A stretch of 64,000 nucleotides of DNA from the NCBI GenBank assembly GCA_029246545.1, contig JAQWMX010000005.1, positions 248,001-312,000 on the forward strand, in the 5' to 3' direction. The first letter of the stretch is position 1. Each line of letters opens with the position of its first letter. The position numbers were made by a program, and so were the translations under genes. The DNA comes from Gammaproteobacteria bacterium. GTDB lineage: Bacteria; Pseudomonadota; Gammaproteobacteria; Pseudomonadales; Pseudohongiellaceae. The notes under the pieces are model-generated. The model did no database searches, was not told the DNA's origin, and worked only from the letters and a program-made list of their open reading frames with translations. Positions 8,381 through 17,441 of this stretch are shown one piece after another.

Positions 8381-10651
8381 TTAAGATCTAGCTGAACGTA
8401 GTAATCTCTCAACACCAGCATTATAAAGCTCCATATCTATCAAGGACTTTACTTTCTCACTATCTTCGGCTTGTAAGGCTTTTTCGAGTAATGATTTAGT
8501 CTGCTTGATAGTGACATTGCGAATAACGGACTTAACTCTACCTAAGGCATTAATGTTCATTGACAATGCTTCATAGCCCATCGCCATTAATAGTATGGCC
8601 GCTCCTGGATCACCAGCCATTTCCCCACAGACACTATGGCGTAACTTAACTCTATCAGCATTTATAGCTATATCGTTGAGTACTTGTAACACCGGAGGAT
8701 GAAAAACAGAAAATAAATTCGCTACTCTAGGATTATTTCGATCTACTGCCAGTAAATATTGAATAAGGTCATTAGTGCCCACTGATATAAAGTTCACGCG
8801 TTTCGCTAATGCATTCATTTGATAAGTAATAGCAGGGACTTCTACCATGACACCGATATCAGGCCTATGGATGTTAAGTCCTTCTTCTAACAATTCAGAA
8901 TAACCCCTATCTATTAAATGAATAGCATAATCGACCTGAGCCATGCTACTAATCATTGGCAACATGATTTGTAAATTATCTAGGCCTTGACTGGCCTTCA
9001 TCATGGCACGCACCTGAGATATAAAAATCTCTGGATGGTCCATACTGACGCGGATTCCGCGCCAACCAAGGAAAGGATTTTCTTCACTGATCTTGAAGTA
9101 TGGCAATGCTTTATCACCGCCAATATCAAGTGTTCGCATAGTTACTGGATTAGGATGAAAAGCTTCGAGCTGAGGCCGATAAATTTCAGTCTGCTCTCTT
9201 TCAGTTGGAAAGCGATCTTTTAACAGAAACGGCACTTCTGTTCTGAACAAGCCTATGCCTTCAGCTCCACGTTCTTTAGCAGTAGCCGAATCGGTTACCA
9301 TACCGGTGTTTACCCAAAGTCCTATTCTGTGCTTGTCCAAAGTTTCAGCTGGTAAATCCTTAATGGCTTCTAGCTCTTCAGACAGTTGAGTTTGCTCATT
9401 AACCATTTCCTGAAAACGAGCCAATAGTTCTACTGAAGGATTCCCATAAACTTTACCGTTATAGCCATCAATAATTAATTGTTTGCCATCAAACTCTGAT
9501 AAAGGGATATCAATAGCTCCCATTACTGCCGGAATTCCCATCCCCCTTGCTAAAATGGCGACATGCGAATGTCCTGAACCTTTCGCTGAAAGAATCCCAG
9601 CCAGTTTTTCCTTGGGAACTTCGGCCAACATAGCGGCAGATAGCTCTTCACAAACCAAGATGCAGTGCTCGGGATAATCCATGGTTTTTTGTTGTTTATC
9701 TTGCAGATAAAAAAGCACTCTGCTACATAAATCTTTTATATCAGTGGCACGTTCACGCAAATAATCATCATCAATAAGCTCCATGTTACTGACATGTTCC
9801 AATGCGACACTGGCTAATGCCCCTTGTGCCCAGTTACCTTCTTTAATTTTGGCAACAACTTCATTGCCCAAGGCCTGGTCGCTCAACATGTGTAAATAAG
9901 CATCAAACAGCTCACGCTCTTCCGGTCTAAGCTGGCCTTTGATCTTCATTTTTAATTCGCTGATATCGATTCGTACCGTATTCAAGCAATCGTTGAAAAA
10001 GCGTACTTCAGCTTTTATATCTTTACAGGCACGTATAGGAATTACAGTGAGATCTGCCGGAGGAAATACCGTCACTGCTTGTGCTATCGCGATACCTGGA
10101 GCGCCAGGGACGCCTTCAAAACTGACATCAATGGTTTTAATGCCTGAAGGGCTAAACCCAGTGATTGCACCTCTAGCTTCAGCATTAGCAATTAGGCCCG
10201 CCAGCTGAGCAGACAGGGTTATTAAAAAAGCTTCTTCTTCAGAATCAAAAATCCGTTTTTCTTGTTGTTGAACGACCAAGACACCAAGAACTTCTTGGTG
10301 ATGAATTATCGGCACCCCGAGAAAGGACTCATACTGTTCCTCTTTGGTTTCCGGAAGATAAACATATCTTGGGTGGGAGCTGGCATTATCCAGGTTGACT
10401 GGCTCAGCCCTAAGCGCAACAAAGCCAACAAGACCTTCTTCTGCACCCAGGCTTACTTTACCTACTGCAGCTTGATCAAGGCCAATAGAGGCCATCAACA
10501 CATAGCGGTCTATATTAGGATCGAGCAGGTATACCGAGCACACTTTAGTATCCAGCGCACGGTGTACCCTTTTGGTAATAATGTCCAGGCTAGCGTTGAG
10601 GTCTCTCGCCCCATTCACTTCCTGAATGATGCTGCGCAAAGTGTCTAGCAT
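8381..10651 (-). CDS. ptsP: PEP-protein phosphotransferase of the nitrogen PTS (EI-Ntr)
   Basis: EI-Ntr takes phosphate from PEP and passes it to NPr and then EIIA-Ntr, a regulatory chain rather than a sugar importer. The 756 residues contain an N-terminal GAF domain (about 5-165), which separates it from sugar enzyme I. This is followed by the PEP-utilising N-terminal domain and the swivel histidine in GSGHSHVAILARGMGIP near residue 360. The C-terminal TIM barrel has GLFRTEVPFL, MRTLDIGGDKALPY, and the catalytic cysteine in HSVCGEMAGDP near 690. It starts 11 bases after rppH; the rppH-ptsP pair is common in gammaproteobacteria. No other PTS gene lies in the window. Confidence 0.95.
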   Translation of the reverse strand: MLDTLRSIIQEVNGARDLNASLDIITKRVHRALDTKVCSVYLLDPNIDRYVLMASIGLDQAAVGKVSLGAEEGLVGFVALRAEPVNLDNASSHPRYVYLPETKEEQYESFLGVPIIHHQEVLGVLVVQQQEKRIFDSEEEAFLITLSAQLAGLIANAEARGAITGFSPSGIKTIDVSFEGVPGAPGIAIAQAVTVFPPADLTVIPIRACKDIKAEVRFFNDCLNTVRIDISELKMKIKGQLRPEERELFDAYLHMLSDQALGNEVVAKIKEGNWAQGALASVALEHVSNMELIDDDYLRERATDIKDLCSRVLFYLQDKQQKTMDYPEHCILVCEELSAAMLAEVPKEKLAGILSAKGSGHSHVAILARGMGIPAVMGAIDIPLSEFDGKQLIIDGYNGKVYGNPSVELLARFQEMVNEQTQLSEELEAIKDLPAETLDKHRIGLWVNTGMVTDSATAKERGAEGIGLFRTEVPFLLKDRFPTEREQTEIYRPQLEAFHPNPVTMRTLDIGGDKALPYFKISEENPFLGWRGIRVSMDHPEIFISQVRAMMKASQGLDNLQIMLPMISSMAQVDYAIHLIDRGYSELLEEGLNIHRPDIGVMVEVPAITYQMNALAKRVNFISVGTNDLIQYLLAVDRNNPRVANLFSVFHPPVLQVLNDIAINADRVKLRHSVCGEMAGDPGAAILLMAMGYEALSMNINALGRVKSVIRNVTIKQTKSLLEKALQAEDSEKVKSLIDMELYNAGVERLLRSARS

Positions 10652-10662
10652 AATATTTTAGT

Positions 10663-11187
10663 TTAGGGTGAAGTTGTGCCGGTTTGTCTAATTTGAGCTA
10701 ATGGCAAGTTAAGTGCTTCACTTAATGGCTGGCTTAACTCTTCTAGAGCCTGGCGATAAACTTCCCGCTTAAAAGAAATTACTTGGTCCAAAGGGTCCCA
10801 GTAGTTAATCCAGCACCAATTATCAAATTCCGGTTTGTCTGTATGGTCGAAGCGTATCTTGTTTGTATCACCCAACAATTTAAACAAAAACCATTTTTGC
10901 TTTTGTCCGATACAAACAGGATAGGAATTTTGGCGAATGTACTGCTTTGGTAGTCGATAAGGCAACCAGTCTACAGTAGTAGCAACTATCTCTACATCTT
11001 CTGGTTCTAGACCAACTTCTTCGTGCAGTTCCCTTAAAGCCGCTAATTCAGGGGCTTCATTTTCCTGTACTCCACCCTGCGGAAATTGCCAAGCATCCTG
11101 GCCAGCTCTTTTTGCCCATAATAATTTGCCATCATCATTAAATATAATAATGCCAACATTAGGCCTGAATCCGTCTGCGTCTACCAC
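10663..11187 (-). CDS. rppH: RNA pyrophosphohydrolase
   Basis: RppH removes pyrophosphate from the 5' triphosphate end of transcripts, which opens them to RNase E decay. The 174 residues begin [13 protein letters not shown], matching the E. coli RppH start. The Nudix box spans [23 protein letters not shown] (about residues 38-60, split here only for description), with the catalytic glutamates in [16 protein letters not shown] and [13 protein letters not shown] are further RppH-specific motifs. The start codon is GTG at 11187. It heads the rppH-ptsP pair. Confidence 0.95.
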   Translation of the reverse strand: MVDADGFRPNVGIIIFNDDGKLLWAKRAGQDAWQFPQGGVQENEAPELAALRELHEEVGLEPEDVEIVATTVDWLPYRLPKQYIRQNSYPVCIGQKQKWFLFKLLGDTNKIRFDHTDKPEFDNWCWINYWDPLDQVISFKREVYRQALEELSQPLSEALNLPLAQIRQTGTTSP

Positions 11188-11239
11188 AATACTCTATTTC
11201 CGTTGTTAGACTTTTTTGCATGCTTATAAATATATAGAT

Positions 11240-11629
11240 TTAAGAACTTTCGCAGTTATCTATGTAATCTTCAGCACTAAGCAATTCATCTAATTCTGCC
11301 TCATTGCTTAATTTTATTTTATATAGCCAGCCATTATTATACGGTCCACTATTGACCGATTCTGGACTGTCATCCAAGCTATCATTAACCTCAACTATCT
11401 CACCGCTTACGGGTGAGTATATATCAGAAGCCGTTTTGACAGATTCAACAACACTAATCTCATCTTTCGCGTTTATAATTGAGCCAGTTTCAGGTAGTTC
11501 CACATAGACCACATCGCCTAATTCAGATTGTGCAAAGTCACTGATGCCGACTGTAGCAACGCCATCATCGCCCAATTTTAGCCACTCATGGCTTGTAGCA
11601 TAATATAAATCTTCAGGTGTATTACTCAC
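11240..11629 (-). CDS. gcvH: glycine cleavage system H protein
   Basis: GcvH carries the lipoyl arm that shuttles the aminomethyl group between GcvP, GcvT and the lipoamide dehydrogenase. The 129 residues have the family length, and the lipoylated lysine is in [14 protein letters not shown] near residue 67. The start is GTG at 11629, supported by a GAGGA ribosome site 7 bases upstream. It is a lone minus-strand gene. The partners gcvP and gcvT are in this window but about 50 kb away (60.6-64.0 kb), an unusual split. The 137 bp upstream show no recognisable glycine riboswitch. Confidence 0.96.
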   Translation of the reverse strand: MSNTPEDLYYATSHEWLKLGDDGVATVGISDFAQSELGDVVYVELPETGSIINAKDEISVVESVKTASDIYSPVSGEIVEVNDSLDDSPESVNSGPYNNGWLYKIKLSNEAELDELLSAEDYIDNCESS

Positions 11630-11766
11630 GTTTTAATCCTCAACTTTATCATCCAGCTTTCCATCCGACATTGCCTAAGAGACAGTTTCAGGAAAAAATT
11701 AATGGTCTTTATCATAAGTAAGAGCCAGTCATCCTGCAAGGATTTATATAGCTACAATATGACTAA

Positions 11767-13434
11767 CTACTTACTGGGCCGGGAAGATCTAACAAGCAAA
11801 AATACTGGAATTAATCCCAGCAAAATCAAGGTTACAGAAGGCAAAGCTGCACGTTCCCACTGTCCTTCTGCAGTCATTTGATAAATCCTAACTGCTAATG
11901 TATCCCAACCAAATGGGCGCATAATCAGAGTTGCCGGCATTTCTTTCATAACATCTACAAAGACTATGATTAATGCTGTTAGCAGACCTGGCTTTAGAAG
12001 CGGTATATATATCTGGTGTAACAATCGGGCTGGTGAAGCCCCTAAACTTTTAGCGGCTTCAATAACCTTAGGATTTATTCTTTCAAACCCCGCCTCAACA
12101 GGAGCAAAGGCCACTGCCATGAAGCGTGTGCTATATGCTAAAACCAAGGCAAATAGACTGCCTACAAGCAACGGCCTTATGCTAAGACCAAAAACGTTTT
12201 GCACTACACCAATAATGGCCTGATCTAAGAAAGTAAAACTTAATATAATTCCGACTGCTAATACTGAACCAGGTAATGCATAACCTAAGGTAGAAATTCG
12301 TATTGCCAAACTTTGCCAACGCTTCTCAACAGTACCTGCTGGTAAACGCTTAACATAGGCTAGCAATAAAGCAAAAAGGGTAGTAAGCACAGCCGCAATC
12401 AAACCAAGGCCTAAGGTGTTTAATAAAAATCCAACATAGCGACTGTCTAATTCTTCTGCAGCAATCTCAATACACCAAAGAACAAGCTGGCCTAATGGCA
12501 ACACAAATGCCAACAGCATGACCGCAGTACAAAAACCTGTTGCTGCTAGGGCCTGCCAACCTTTTAATTTGTATAGCTGAATATTGCGATTATTTTGTTG
12601 AGTATAACGGGCTTGTTTTCTGCCTTTTTGTTCAGCGAATAACACCACTGCTACAAATAAAAGCAATAGACTTGCTAACTGCGCGGCCACTGCCAGATTA
12701 AATAATCCATACCAAGCACTATAGATTGCCGTTGTAAAAGTATCGTAATTAAATATTGAAACCGCTCCAAAATCAGCCAATGTTTCCATTAAGGCTAGAG
12801 CAAGGCCAGCAATTATTGCAGGCCTAGCAATTGGTACAGCTATTTTGAAAAATGATTGCCAGCTAGTCTTACCAAGAATTCTGCCAGCATCCATCATGCT
12901 GCGTCCCTGTGTTAGAAAAGCACTGCGTGCGAGCATATAAACATAAGGGTAAAGCACAAGGCTTAGTACCAGAATTACTGCTCCAGAAGCTTGTACATTA
13001 GGGAAATAGACCTCATCACCAATCCAGCTACGTAAAGTGGTTTGTACTGGGCCGGTATAATTCATCAAACCAAGGAACACAAAAGCCATTACATAAGTTG
13101 GGATGGCCAAAGGCAGCATTAAAGCCCATTCAAATAACTTCCGTCCTGGGAAAGCACAGACTGAAGTTAACCACGCAAGGCTTACGCCAAGTGTAGTAAC
13201 GCCGACTCCTACACCGAGCATCAATACAAGCGTATTTATAAGTAGGCGGTCGAGTTTGGTATCAAAAAGATGCTGCCAGATTTCTTGCTCGCCAAAACCT
13301 ATCGTGCCCCATTGAACAAGAATCACTAGTATCGGCAAGACAACAATCGCTGCGATAAAGTAGGATAATACTTTCCAAGGCCAGTGTTTTACACCGCGTT
13401 CTTTGGAGACATTTTCTAGTGCATCTTGTGACAT
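11767..13434 (-). CDS. fbpB: ferric iron ABC transporter permease (FbpB/SfuB type)
   Basis: The protein is an inner-membrane permease that moves ferric iron delivered by the periplasmic binding protein. Its 555 residues form two homologous halves of about six membrane helices each, the usual fused arrangement of FbpB/HitB proteins. Each half has the cytoplasmic EAA loop that docks the ATPase: DAGRILGKTSWQSFFKIAVP near residue 182 and EAAKSLGASPARLLHQIYIP near 463. It follows fbpA by 12 bases and shares its Fur-controlled promoter. No ATPase gene (fbpC) is adjacent, so that part must be encoded elsewhere. Confidence 0.9.
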   Translation of the reverse strand: MSQDALENVSKERGVKHWPWKVLSYFIAAIVVLPILVILVQWGTIGFGEQEIWQHLFDTKLDRLLINTLVLMLGVGVGVTTLGVSLAWLTSVCAFPGRKLFEWALMLPLAIPTYVMAFVFLGLMNYTGPVQTTLRSWIGDEVYFPNVQASGAVILVLSLVLYPYVYMLARSAFLTQGRSMMDAGRILGKTSWQSFFKIAVPIARPAIIAGLALALMETLADFGAVSIFNYDTFTTAIYSAWYGLFNLAVAAQLASLLLLFVAVVLFAEQKGRKQARYTQQNNRNIQLYKLKGWQALAATGFCTAVMLLAFVLPLGQLVLWCIEIAAEELDSRYVGFLLNTLGLGLIAAVLTTLFALLLAYVKRLPAGTVEKRWQSLAIRISTLGYALPGSVLAVGIILSFTFLDQAIIGVVQNVFGLSIRPLLVGSLFALVLAYSTRFMAVAFAPVEAGFERINPKVIEAAKSLGASPARLLHQIYIPLLKPGLLTALIIVFVDVMKEMPATLIMRPFGWDTLAVRIYQMTAEGQWERAALPSVTLILLGLIPVFLLVRSSRPSK

Positions 13435-13446
13435 ATGACAGGCGGT

Positions 13447-14505
13447 TTAGCGGTAATCCGCTCGGTCCATTAACATTACCGCAGCAGCTTGCAGGCGGCC
13501 TGCGGCTTCAACATTAATGCTATCTTGAATAAACTCACCCCAAGCAGCAACTTGCTCAGCAGATGGCACCGTTGGATTTGCAGGAATTTCAAGATTCATT
13601 TCTGAAAACATTATTTGCGGCTCTTCTGTTGATAGCCACTCTAATAAACGTTGAGCTCCCTCAGGATTTTTAGCATACCGAGTAATACCTGCACCGGAAA
13701 TATTGACATGCGTGCCTGAAGTTTCTTGGTTAGCCCAAAACAAAGCTACCGGATAATCAGGGTCATCAACTTGCTTACGCCCCAAATAATAAGAGTTCAC
13801 CAGACCCACATCGCACTGGCCAGCAGCAATAGCTTCGATCACCAAAGTGTCGCTACTAAAAACCGGGGCAGCCAAATTGTTAACCCAGCCTTCAATAATA
13901 TTTTGCGTAGCTTCTTCACCCAGTCTTTCAATCATGGTGGCCACCAACGAAATGTTATAAACCTCTTTTGAAGTTCGCAGACACAATCGGTCACGCCATT
14001 GTGACTCTGCTAATGCTGAGTAAGTAGAAAGTTCGCTAGGATTAACTCGATCCTTAGCATATACAATCGTTCTTGCTCTAACAGAAAGCCCAAACCACTG
14101 CCCTAAGGGCTCACGTAAATGCTCAGGAATATTTTGTTGCAAGCTTGCAGAATCGACAGATGCTAATAAGCCTCTATTTGAGGCTGACCAGAGATTACCA
14201 GCATCTACAGTGTATAAAACATCCGCAAAAGTTGCTTCACCTTCAGCCTGTAGACGGGCAATTAATGGGCCTTCTTCACCAGTTTGATATTGCACTTCAA
14301 TCCCAGTTTCATCTGTAAAACGATCGAAAAGCGGCTTAATTAGATATTCTTGTCGAGAGGAATAAACGATTACTGGGTTGGTAATTTCAAGCATGCTTCC
14401 TTGAACGCTCATTTCAGAGTCAGGGGAATCAACTTGCGCTCTTTCTTCTGCACAGGCAAAAAGGCTTAAGCAAGCTAGCGTAATAAATAACACGCGATTT
14501 AACAT
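13447..14505 (-). CDS. fbpA: ferric iron ABC transporter substrate-binding lipoprotein
   Basis: The 352-residue protein belongs to the FbpA/HitA/FutA family of periplasmic ferric-binding proteins. The N-terminus is a lipoprotein signal ending in the lipobox LFAC (cysteine 18), so it should be membrane-tethered. VIVYSSRQEYLIKPLFDRF opens the mature domain, and GLVNSYYLGRK near residue 235 holds the paired tyrosines that bind iron in this family. A Fur box lies about 20 bp upstream, so expression should rise under iron starvation. It is the first gene of the fbpA-fbpB operon. Confidence 0.92.
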   Translation of the reverse strand: MLNRVLFITLACLSLFACAEERAQVDSPDSEMSVQGSMLEITNPVIVYSSRQEYLIKPLFDRFTDETGIEVQYQTGEEGPLIARLQAEGEATFADVLYTVDAGNLWSASNRGLLASVDSASLQQNIPEHLREPLGQWFGLSVRARTIVYAKDRVNPSELSTYSALAESQWRDRLCLRTSKEVYNISLVATMIERLGEEATQNIIEGWVNNLAAPVFSSDTLVIEAIAAGQCDVGLVNSYYLGRKQVDDPDYPVALFWANQETSGTHVNISGAGITRYAKNPEGAQRLLEWLSTEEPQIMFSEMNLEIPANPTVPSAEQVAAWGEFIQDSINVEAAGRLQAAAVMLMDRADYR

Positions 14506-14525
14506 GATAGCACTCCAAAATGGCG

Positions 14526-14544
14526 CTAGATGATAATCATTCTC
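14526..14544 (-). promoter_or_regulatory. Fur box upstream of fbpA
   Basis: Bases 14531-14544 read TGATAATCATTCTC, matching 13 of the last 14 positions of the 19-bp Fur consensus (GATAATGATAATCATTATC). The site sits just upstream of the fbpA start, where a repressor would block transcription. The match is seen in the sequence; iron control is inferred. Confidence 0.75.
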
Positions 14545-14591
14545 ATTTGATATAGCAAGCTTATAATACGCAAACTGTAGGTAGATTGATC

Positions 14592-15860
14592 TTAAAGGCC
14601 TATGGCTTTTTTCATTAGCTGATGTTTGATTGGAGTCACTTTATCTACAAAGCTAAGGCCAACATTCCTCATCCATCGAATCATCAGATCATCTGACTCA
14701 AAACCACGCTTGAAAGTTTCCATTAAAGCCATCATGCTCAAATTATGTCCTTTGCGCTGACGTTGATAACGACTAAGCACCTGTTCCGAGCTAAAGTCTT
14801 CACCCTTGTCCGATGCCTGCCTTATCACTTCATACAAACTTACGGCATCCAGCAAACCTAGGTTTACGCCTTGTCCGGCAAGGGGGTGGACACTATGAGC
14901 AGCATCACCAATTAGGGCAAGGCCAGGCTTCACATAAGATGCGGCATGCCGTTGCCATAAAGGAAAGGCGAATCGCTTGACCGAATCTTGAATAGACCCT
15001 AGCCTATTCTCAAAAGCTTCTTGTAAAGCCGATTGGAAAGCTGCTTTATCCATATCCATAAGCAATGTCGCCTTTTCTGGATCACATGACCAAACAATTG
15101 AAGAATAGAACTGTGAGTCCTTTTCATTTTCTTGATCCAACAAGGGTAAAAAAGCTAAGGGCCCGCTTCTTAAAAAGCACTGAGCAGCAGTAAAATTATG
15201 TGGCTTTTCAGTTTGCACCGTGGTGACAAGTGCTTGGTGTTGATATGACCAAGACCTGATATCAAAATCAGCTTCTTGTCTAATGAAAGAATTTGCACCA
15301 TCTGCAGCAATAATAAGATTACTTTGTAATTCCGTACCATCTTCTAAACAAATAGTCTGGTATTCGGCTTGAGCTTGATAAGCGCTCACCTGTGACTCAT
15401 TAAATAATTTTAGATTTGTATGTAGAGTTAGTGCCTCTAGTAAGGCTTCGGTAATAACATTGTTTTCCACGATATGTCCTAAATTTGATTGATGAATATC
15501 AAGCGCAGAAAAATTGATATTGCCTGTACCTTCGGCGTCCCATACATACATATTTTCATAGGGGCATGCATGTGGAGCAATAGAAGTCTGCCAAAGTTCT
15601 AAAGACTCAAATAATGTTTGGCTTGCATGGCTTAGTGCAGATACTCGTGGACTAAATCTAGAAATGTTTTCGTTAGCTGCTGGTGGTCTTTGCCTTTGCC
15701 TCTTTACAACATTCTGTCCTGTCTTCTGTCCATCGACCAAAGCCAGTTTAAATCCACTATCCTGACCAATACCACGAGCAAGTAACAAGGCCATGCTTAG
15801 ACCAACCATGCCACCACCAACGATGATCACATCAAATATATTGTTATCTTGTTTGCTCAT
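14592..15860 (-). CDS. UbiH/UbiF/UbiI-family FAD monooxygenase
   Basis: The protein is a flavin hydroxylase of the ubiquinone-ring family. From the ATG at 15860 it has 422 residues; this start has an AAGGT ribosome site, whereas an in-frame start 21 bases earlier has none. The N-terminal dinucleotide motif is DVIIVGGGMVGLSMALLLARG, split around residue 10-30. The middle has LIIAADGANSFIRQ, and the GDAAHSVHPLAGQGVNLGLLD FAD/substrate motif lies near residue 315. The end (LMKKAIGL) resembles UbiF/VisC-type proteins. Which ring position it hydroxylates cannot be decided from sequence. It is divergent from rsmE. Confidence 0.88.
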   Translation of the reverse strand: MSKQDNNIFDVIIVGGGMVGLSMALLLARGIGQDSGFKLALVDGQKTGQNVVKRQRQRPPAANENISRFSPRVSALSHASQTLFESLELWQTSIAPHACPYENMYVWDAEGTGNINFSALDIHQSNLGHIVENNVITEALLEALTLHTNLKLFNESQVSAYQAQAEYQTICLEDGTELQSNLIIAADGANSFIRQEADFDIRSWSYQHQALVTTVQTEKPHNFTAAQCFLRSGPLAFLPLLDQENEKDSQFYSSIVWSCDPEKATLLMDMDKAAFQSALQEAFENRLGSIQDSVKRFAFPLWQRHAASYVKPGLALIGDAAHSVHPLAGQGVNLGLLDAVSLYEVIRQASDKGEDFSSEQVLSRYQRQRKGHNLSMMALMETFKRGFESDDLMIRWMRNVGLSFVDKVTPIKHQLMKKAIGL

Positions 15861-15920
15861 TCTTACCTTAAATGCCCGCATGCATCTTGCAGTTTCATCA
15901 CGTGGCTGTATGCTTGGCGC

Positions 15921-16652
15921 ATGCGTATTTCCAGAATTTACACAGACCTGCCACTTAAATTAGAAAGCTCTATCAAACTGGAGGGTCAGCAGGCACATTA
16001 TCTCAGTAAGGTGTTACGCCTGAAAGCAAATGCTTACATAATTTTATTCAACGGTGATGGATTCGAGTATAAGTCCCTAGTCACAGTTATCGACAAGCAT
16101 AGTATCACGCTAGAAATCCAAGAATCTGCCGCGGCCAGTTCAGAATCACCACTACATACCATATTGGGACTTGGCTTATCACGTGGTGAACGTATGGATA
16201 TTGCCATCCAAAAGAGCACTGAATTAGGTGTTACTGAAATAGTGCCATTATTCACTAAGTATTCTGAAGTGAAGCTGCAAGGCGAACGTTTACAAAAAAA
16301 ACTAAAACATTGGCAGCAAATTGTTATTAGTGCCTGCGAGCAAAGTAGTCGGAACTCAATACCTAAAGTTCATTTGCCTCAGCAGTATTCAAGCTGGTGT
16401 AAAGAGTTGGATTGTGAGCTTAAATTGATTTTTGAGCCCACAGGAAAGACGGCTTTGCCAGGCGAAGAAAAACCAACTCACGTCGCATTACTCATCGGGC
16501 CAGAAGGGGGCTTTTCAGAGCAAGAAATTAATCATGCAACTAAGGCTGGATTTCAAGCAATTCGTTTAGGTCCAAGGATTCTCAGGACCGAAACAGCCCC
16601 AGTTGCAGCACTAACATCTCTGCAATTACTTTGGGGCGATTTCAATAGTTGA
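15921..16652 (+). CDS. rsmE: 16S rRNA (uracil-1498-N3) methyltransferase
   Basis: RsmE methylates U1498 of 16S rRNA with SAM, in the assembled 30S subunit. The start was placed at ATG 15921 because MRISRIYTDLPL aligns with the RsmE N-terminus (MRIPRIY in E. coli), giving 243 residues, the normal length. The N-terminal PUA-like part is followed by the SPOUT domain with its knot motifs: STELGVTEIVPLFTKYSE near residue 98, LLIGPEGGFSEQEI near 190, and LGPRILRTETAPVAAL near 220. It is a single gene, convergent with the PII gene 43 bp downstream. Confidence 0.94.
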   Translation: MRISRIYTDLPLKLESSIKLEGQQAHYLSKVLRLKANAYIILFNGDGFEYKSLVTVIDKHSITLEIQESAAASSESPLHTILGLGLSRGERMDIAIQKSTELGVTEIVPLFTKYSEVKLQGERLQKKLKHWQQIVISACEQSSRNSIPKVHLPQQYSSWCKELDCELKLIFEPTGKTALPGEEKPTHVALLIGPEGGFSEQEINHATKAGFQAIRLGPRILRTETAPVAALTSLQLLWGDFNS

Positions 16653-16695
16653 GTTTAACGACAAATCTTACTCTAACGTGGACTAATACAGATTT

Positions 16696-17034
16696 TTATA
16701 AAGCGTCTGAGCCAGACTCTCCGGTACGAATACGAATAACCTGCTCTAAGTCGCTAACGAAAATCTTGCCATCTCCGATTTTCCCAGTAGCAGCAGCTTT
16801 TGTTAGTACTTCGATAATTTGATCAACTGCTGAATCATCAGCAGCTATTTCCAACCTAACCTTAGGTAGAAAATCTACGACATATTCCGCCCCACGATAA
16901 AGCTCAGTATGGCCTTTCTGACGACCGAAACCTTTAACTTCTGTAGCAGTAATCCCCTGTACGCCAACACCTGACAAAGCTTCTCTAACATCGTCAAGCT
17001 TGAATGGCTTAATTACAGCTGTGATCATTTTCAT
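16696..17034 (-). CDS. glnK: nitrogen regulatory protein P-II
   Basis: PII proteins sense 2-oxoglutarate, ATP/ADP and, through uridylylation, glutamine; they control glutamine synthetase adenylylation, NtrB and AmtB. From ATG 17034 (GAGGAG ribosome site) the protein has 112 residues, the standard length. The T-loop holds the uridylylated tyrosine in TELYRGAEY (residue 51), and the B-loop is [12 protein letters not shown] near 83. Whether this is GlnB or GlnK cannot be settled by sequence alone. The glnK-ubiK-comM context suggests GlnK, but no amtB follows it here, unlike the usual glnK-amtB pair. Confidence 0.93.
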   Translation of the reverse strand: MKMITAVIKPFKLDDVREALSGVGVQGITATEVKGFGRQKGHTELYRGAEYVVDFLPKVRLEIAADDSAVDQIIEVLTKAAATGKIGDGKIFVSDLEQVIRIRTGESGSDAL

Positions 17035-17186
17035 TGTAATCTCCTCGCATAACCCCTTGATACTTTTCACGGGCTGATCAAAGTATATGCTACCTTAAGC
17101 AACAAAACGATGATACTAAACTTACTCCTAGAGTGCTCAATGTTAAAATAGAGCTCAATCAAAAGATAACAAAGAAGACCCTTGCT

Positions 17187-17432
17187 ATGATAGACAAAGA
17201 CATTTTGGAACAGCTAAGCGCCAGATTAAGTGAAATACTTCCTGCTCCTGGACCAATAAAGGCAGATATTGAAAAGCAATTTTTCTCTTTACTACAAAGT
17301 AGTTTAGGAAAACTAAACCTAGTAACTCGAGAAGAATTTGATACTCAGCTTAAAGTTCTTCAACGTGCCGAACAAACCATTACTGATTTAGAAGCAAAAA
17401 TCGCCGATCTCGAAACAGCGGCTAAAAACTGA
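17187..17432 (+). CDS. ubiK: ubiquinone biosynthesis accessory factor UbiK (YqiC family)
   Basis: UbiK is a small membrane-fusogenic coiled-coil protein that assists the soluble ubiquinone-synthesis complex. The start at ATG 17187 gives 82 residues, matching the family (MIDKDILEQLSARL parallels E. coli MIDPKKIEQIARQV). LVTREEFDTQLKVLQRAEQTI near residue 45 is the conserved core, followed by a C-terminal coiled coil. It is convergent with comM, 9 bases apart, and divergent from the PII gene, an arrangement shared with Pseudomonas. The ubiquinone hydroxylase at 14.6 kb is nearby. Confidence 0.9.
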   Translation: MIDKDILEQLSARLSEILPAPGPIKADIEKQFFSLLQSSLGKLNLVTREEFDTQLKVLQRAEQTITDLEAKIADLETAAKN

Positions 17433-17441
17433 CTTTCTTTA

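Noticed and set aside
10262-10648. 128-residue plus-strand ORF
   Set aside because: Antisense to the conserved GAF domain of ptsP, with no recognisable protein features.
11630-11766. Glycine riboswitch upstream of gcvH
   Set aside because: Neither strand shows the conserved aptamer motifs or a tandem arrangement in this 137-bp gap.
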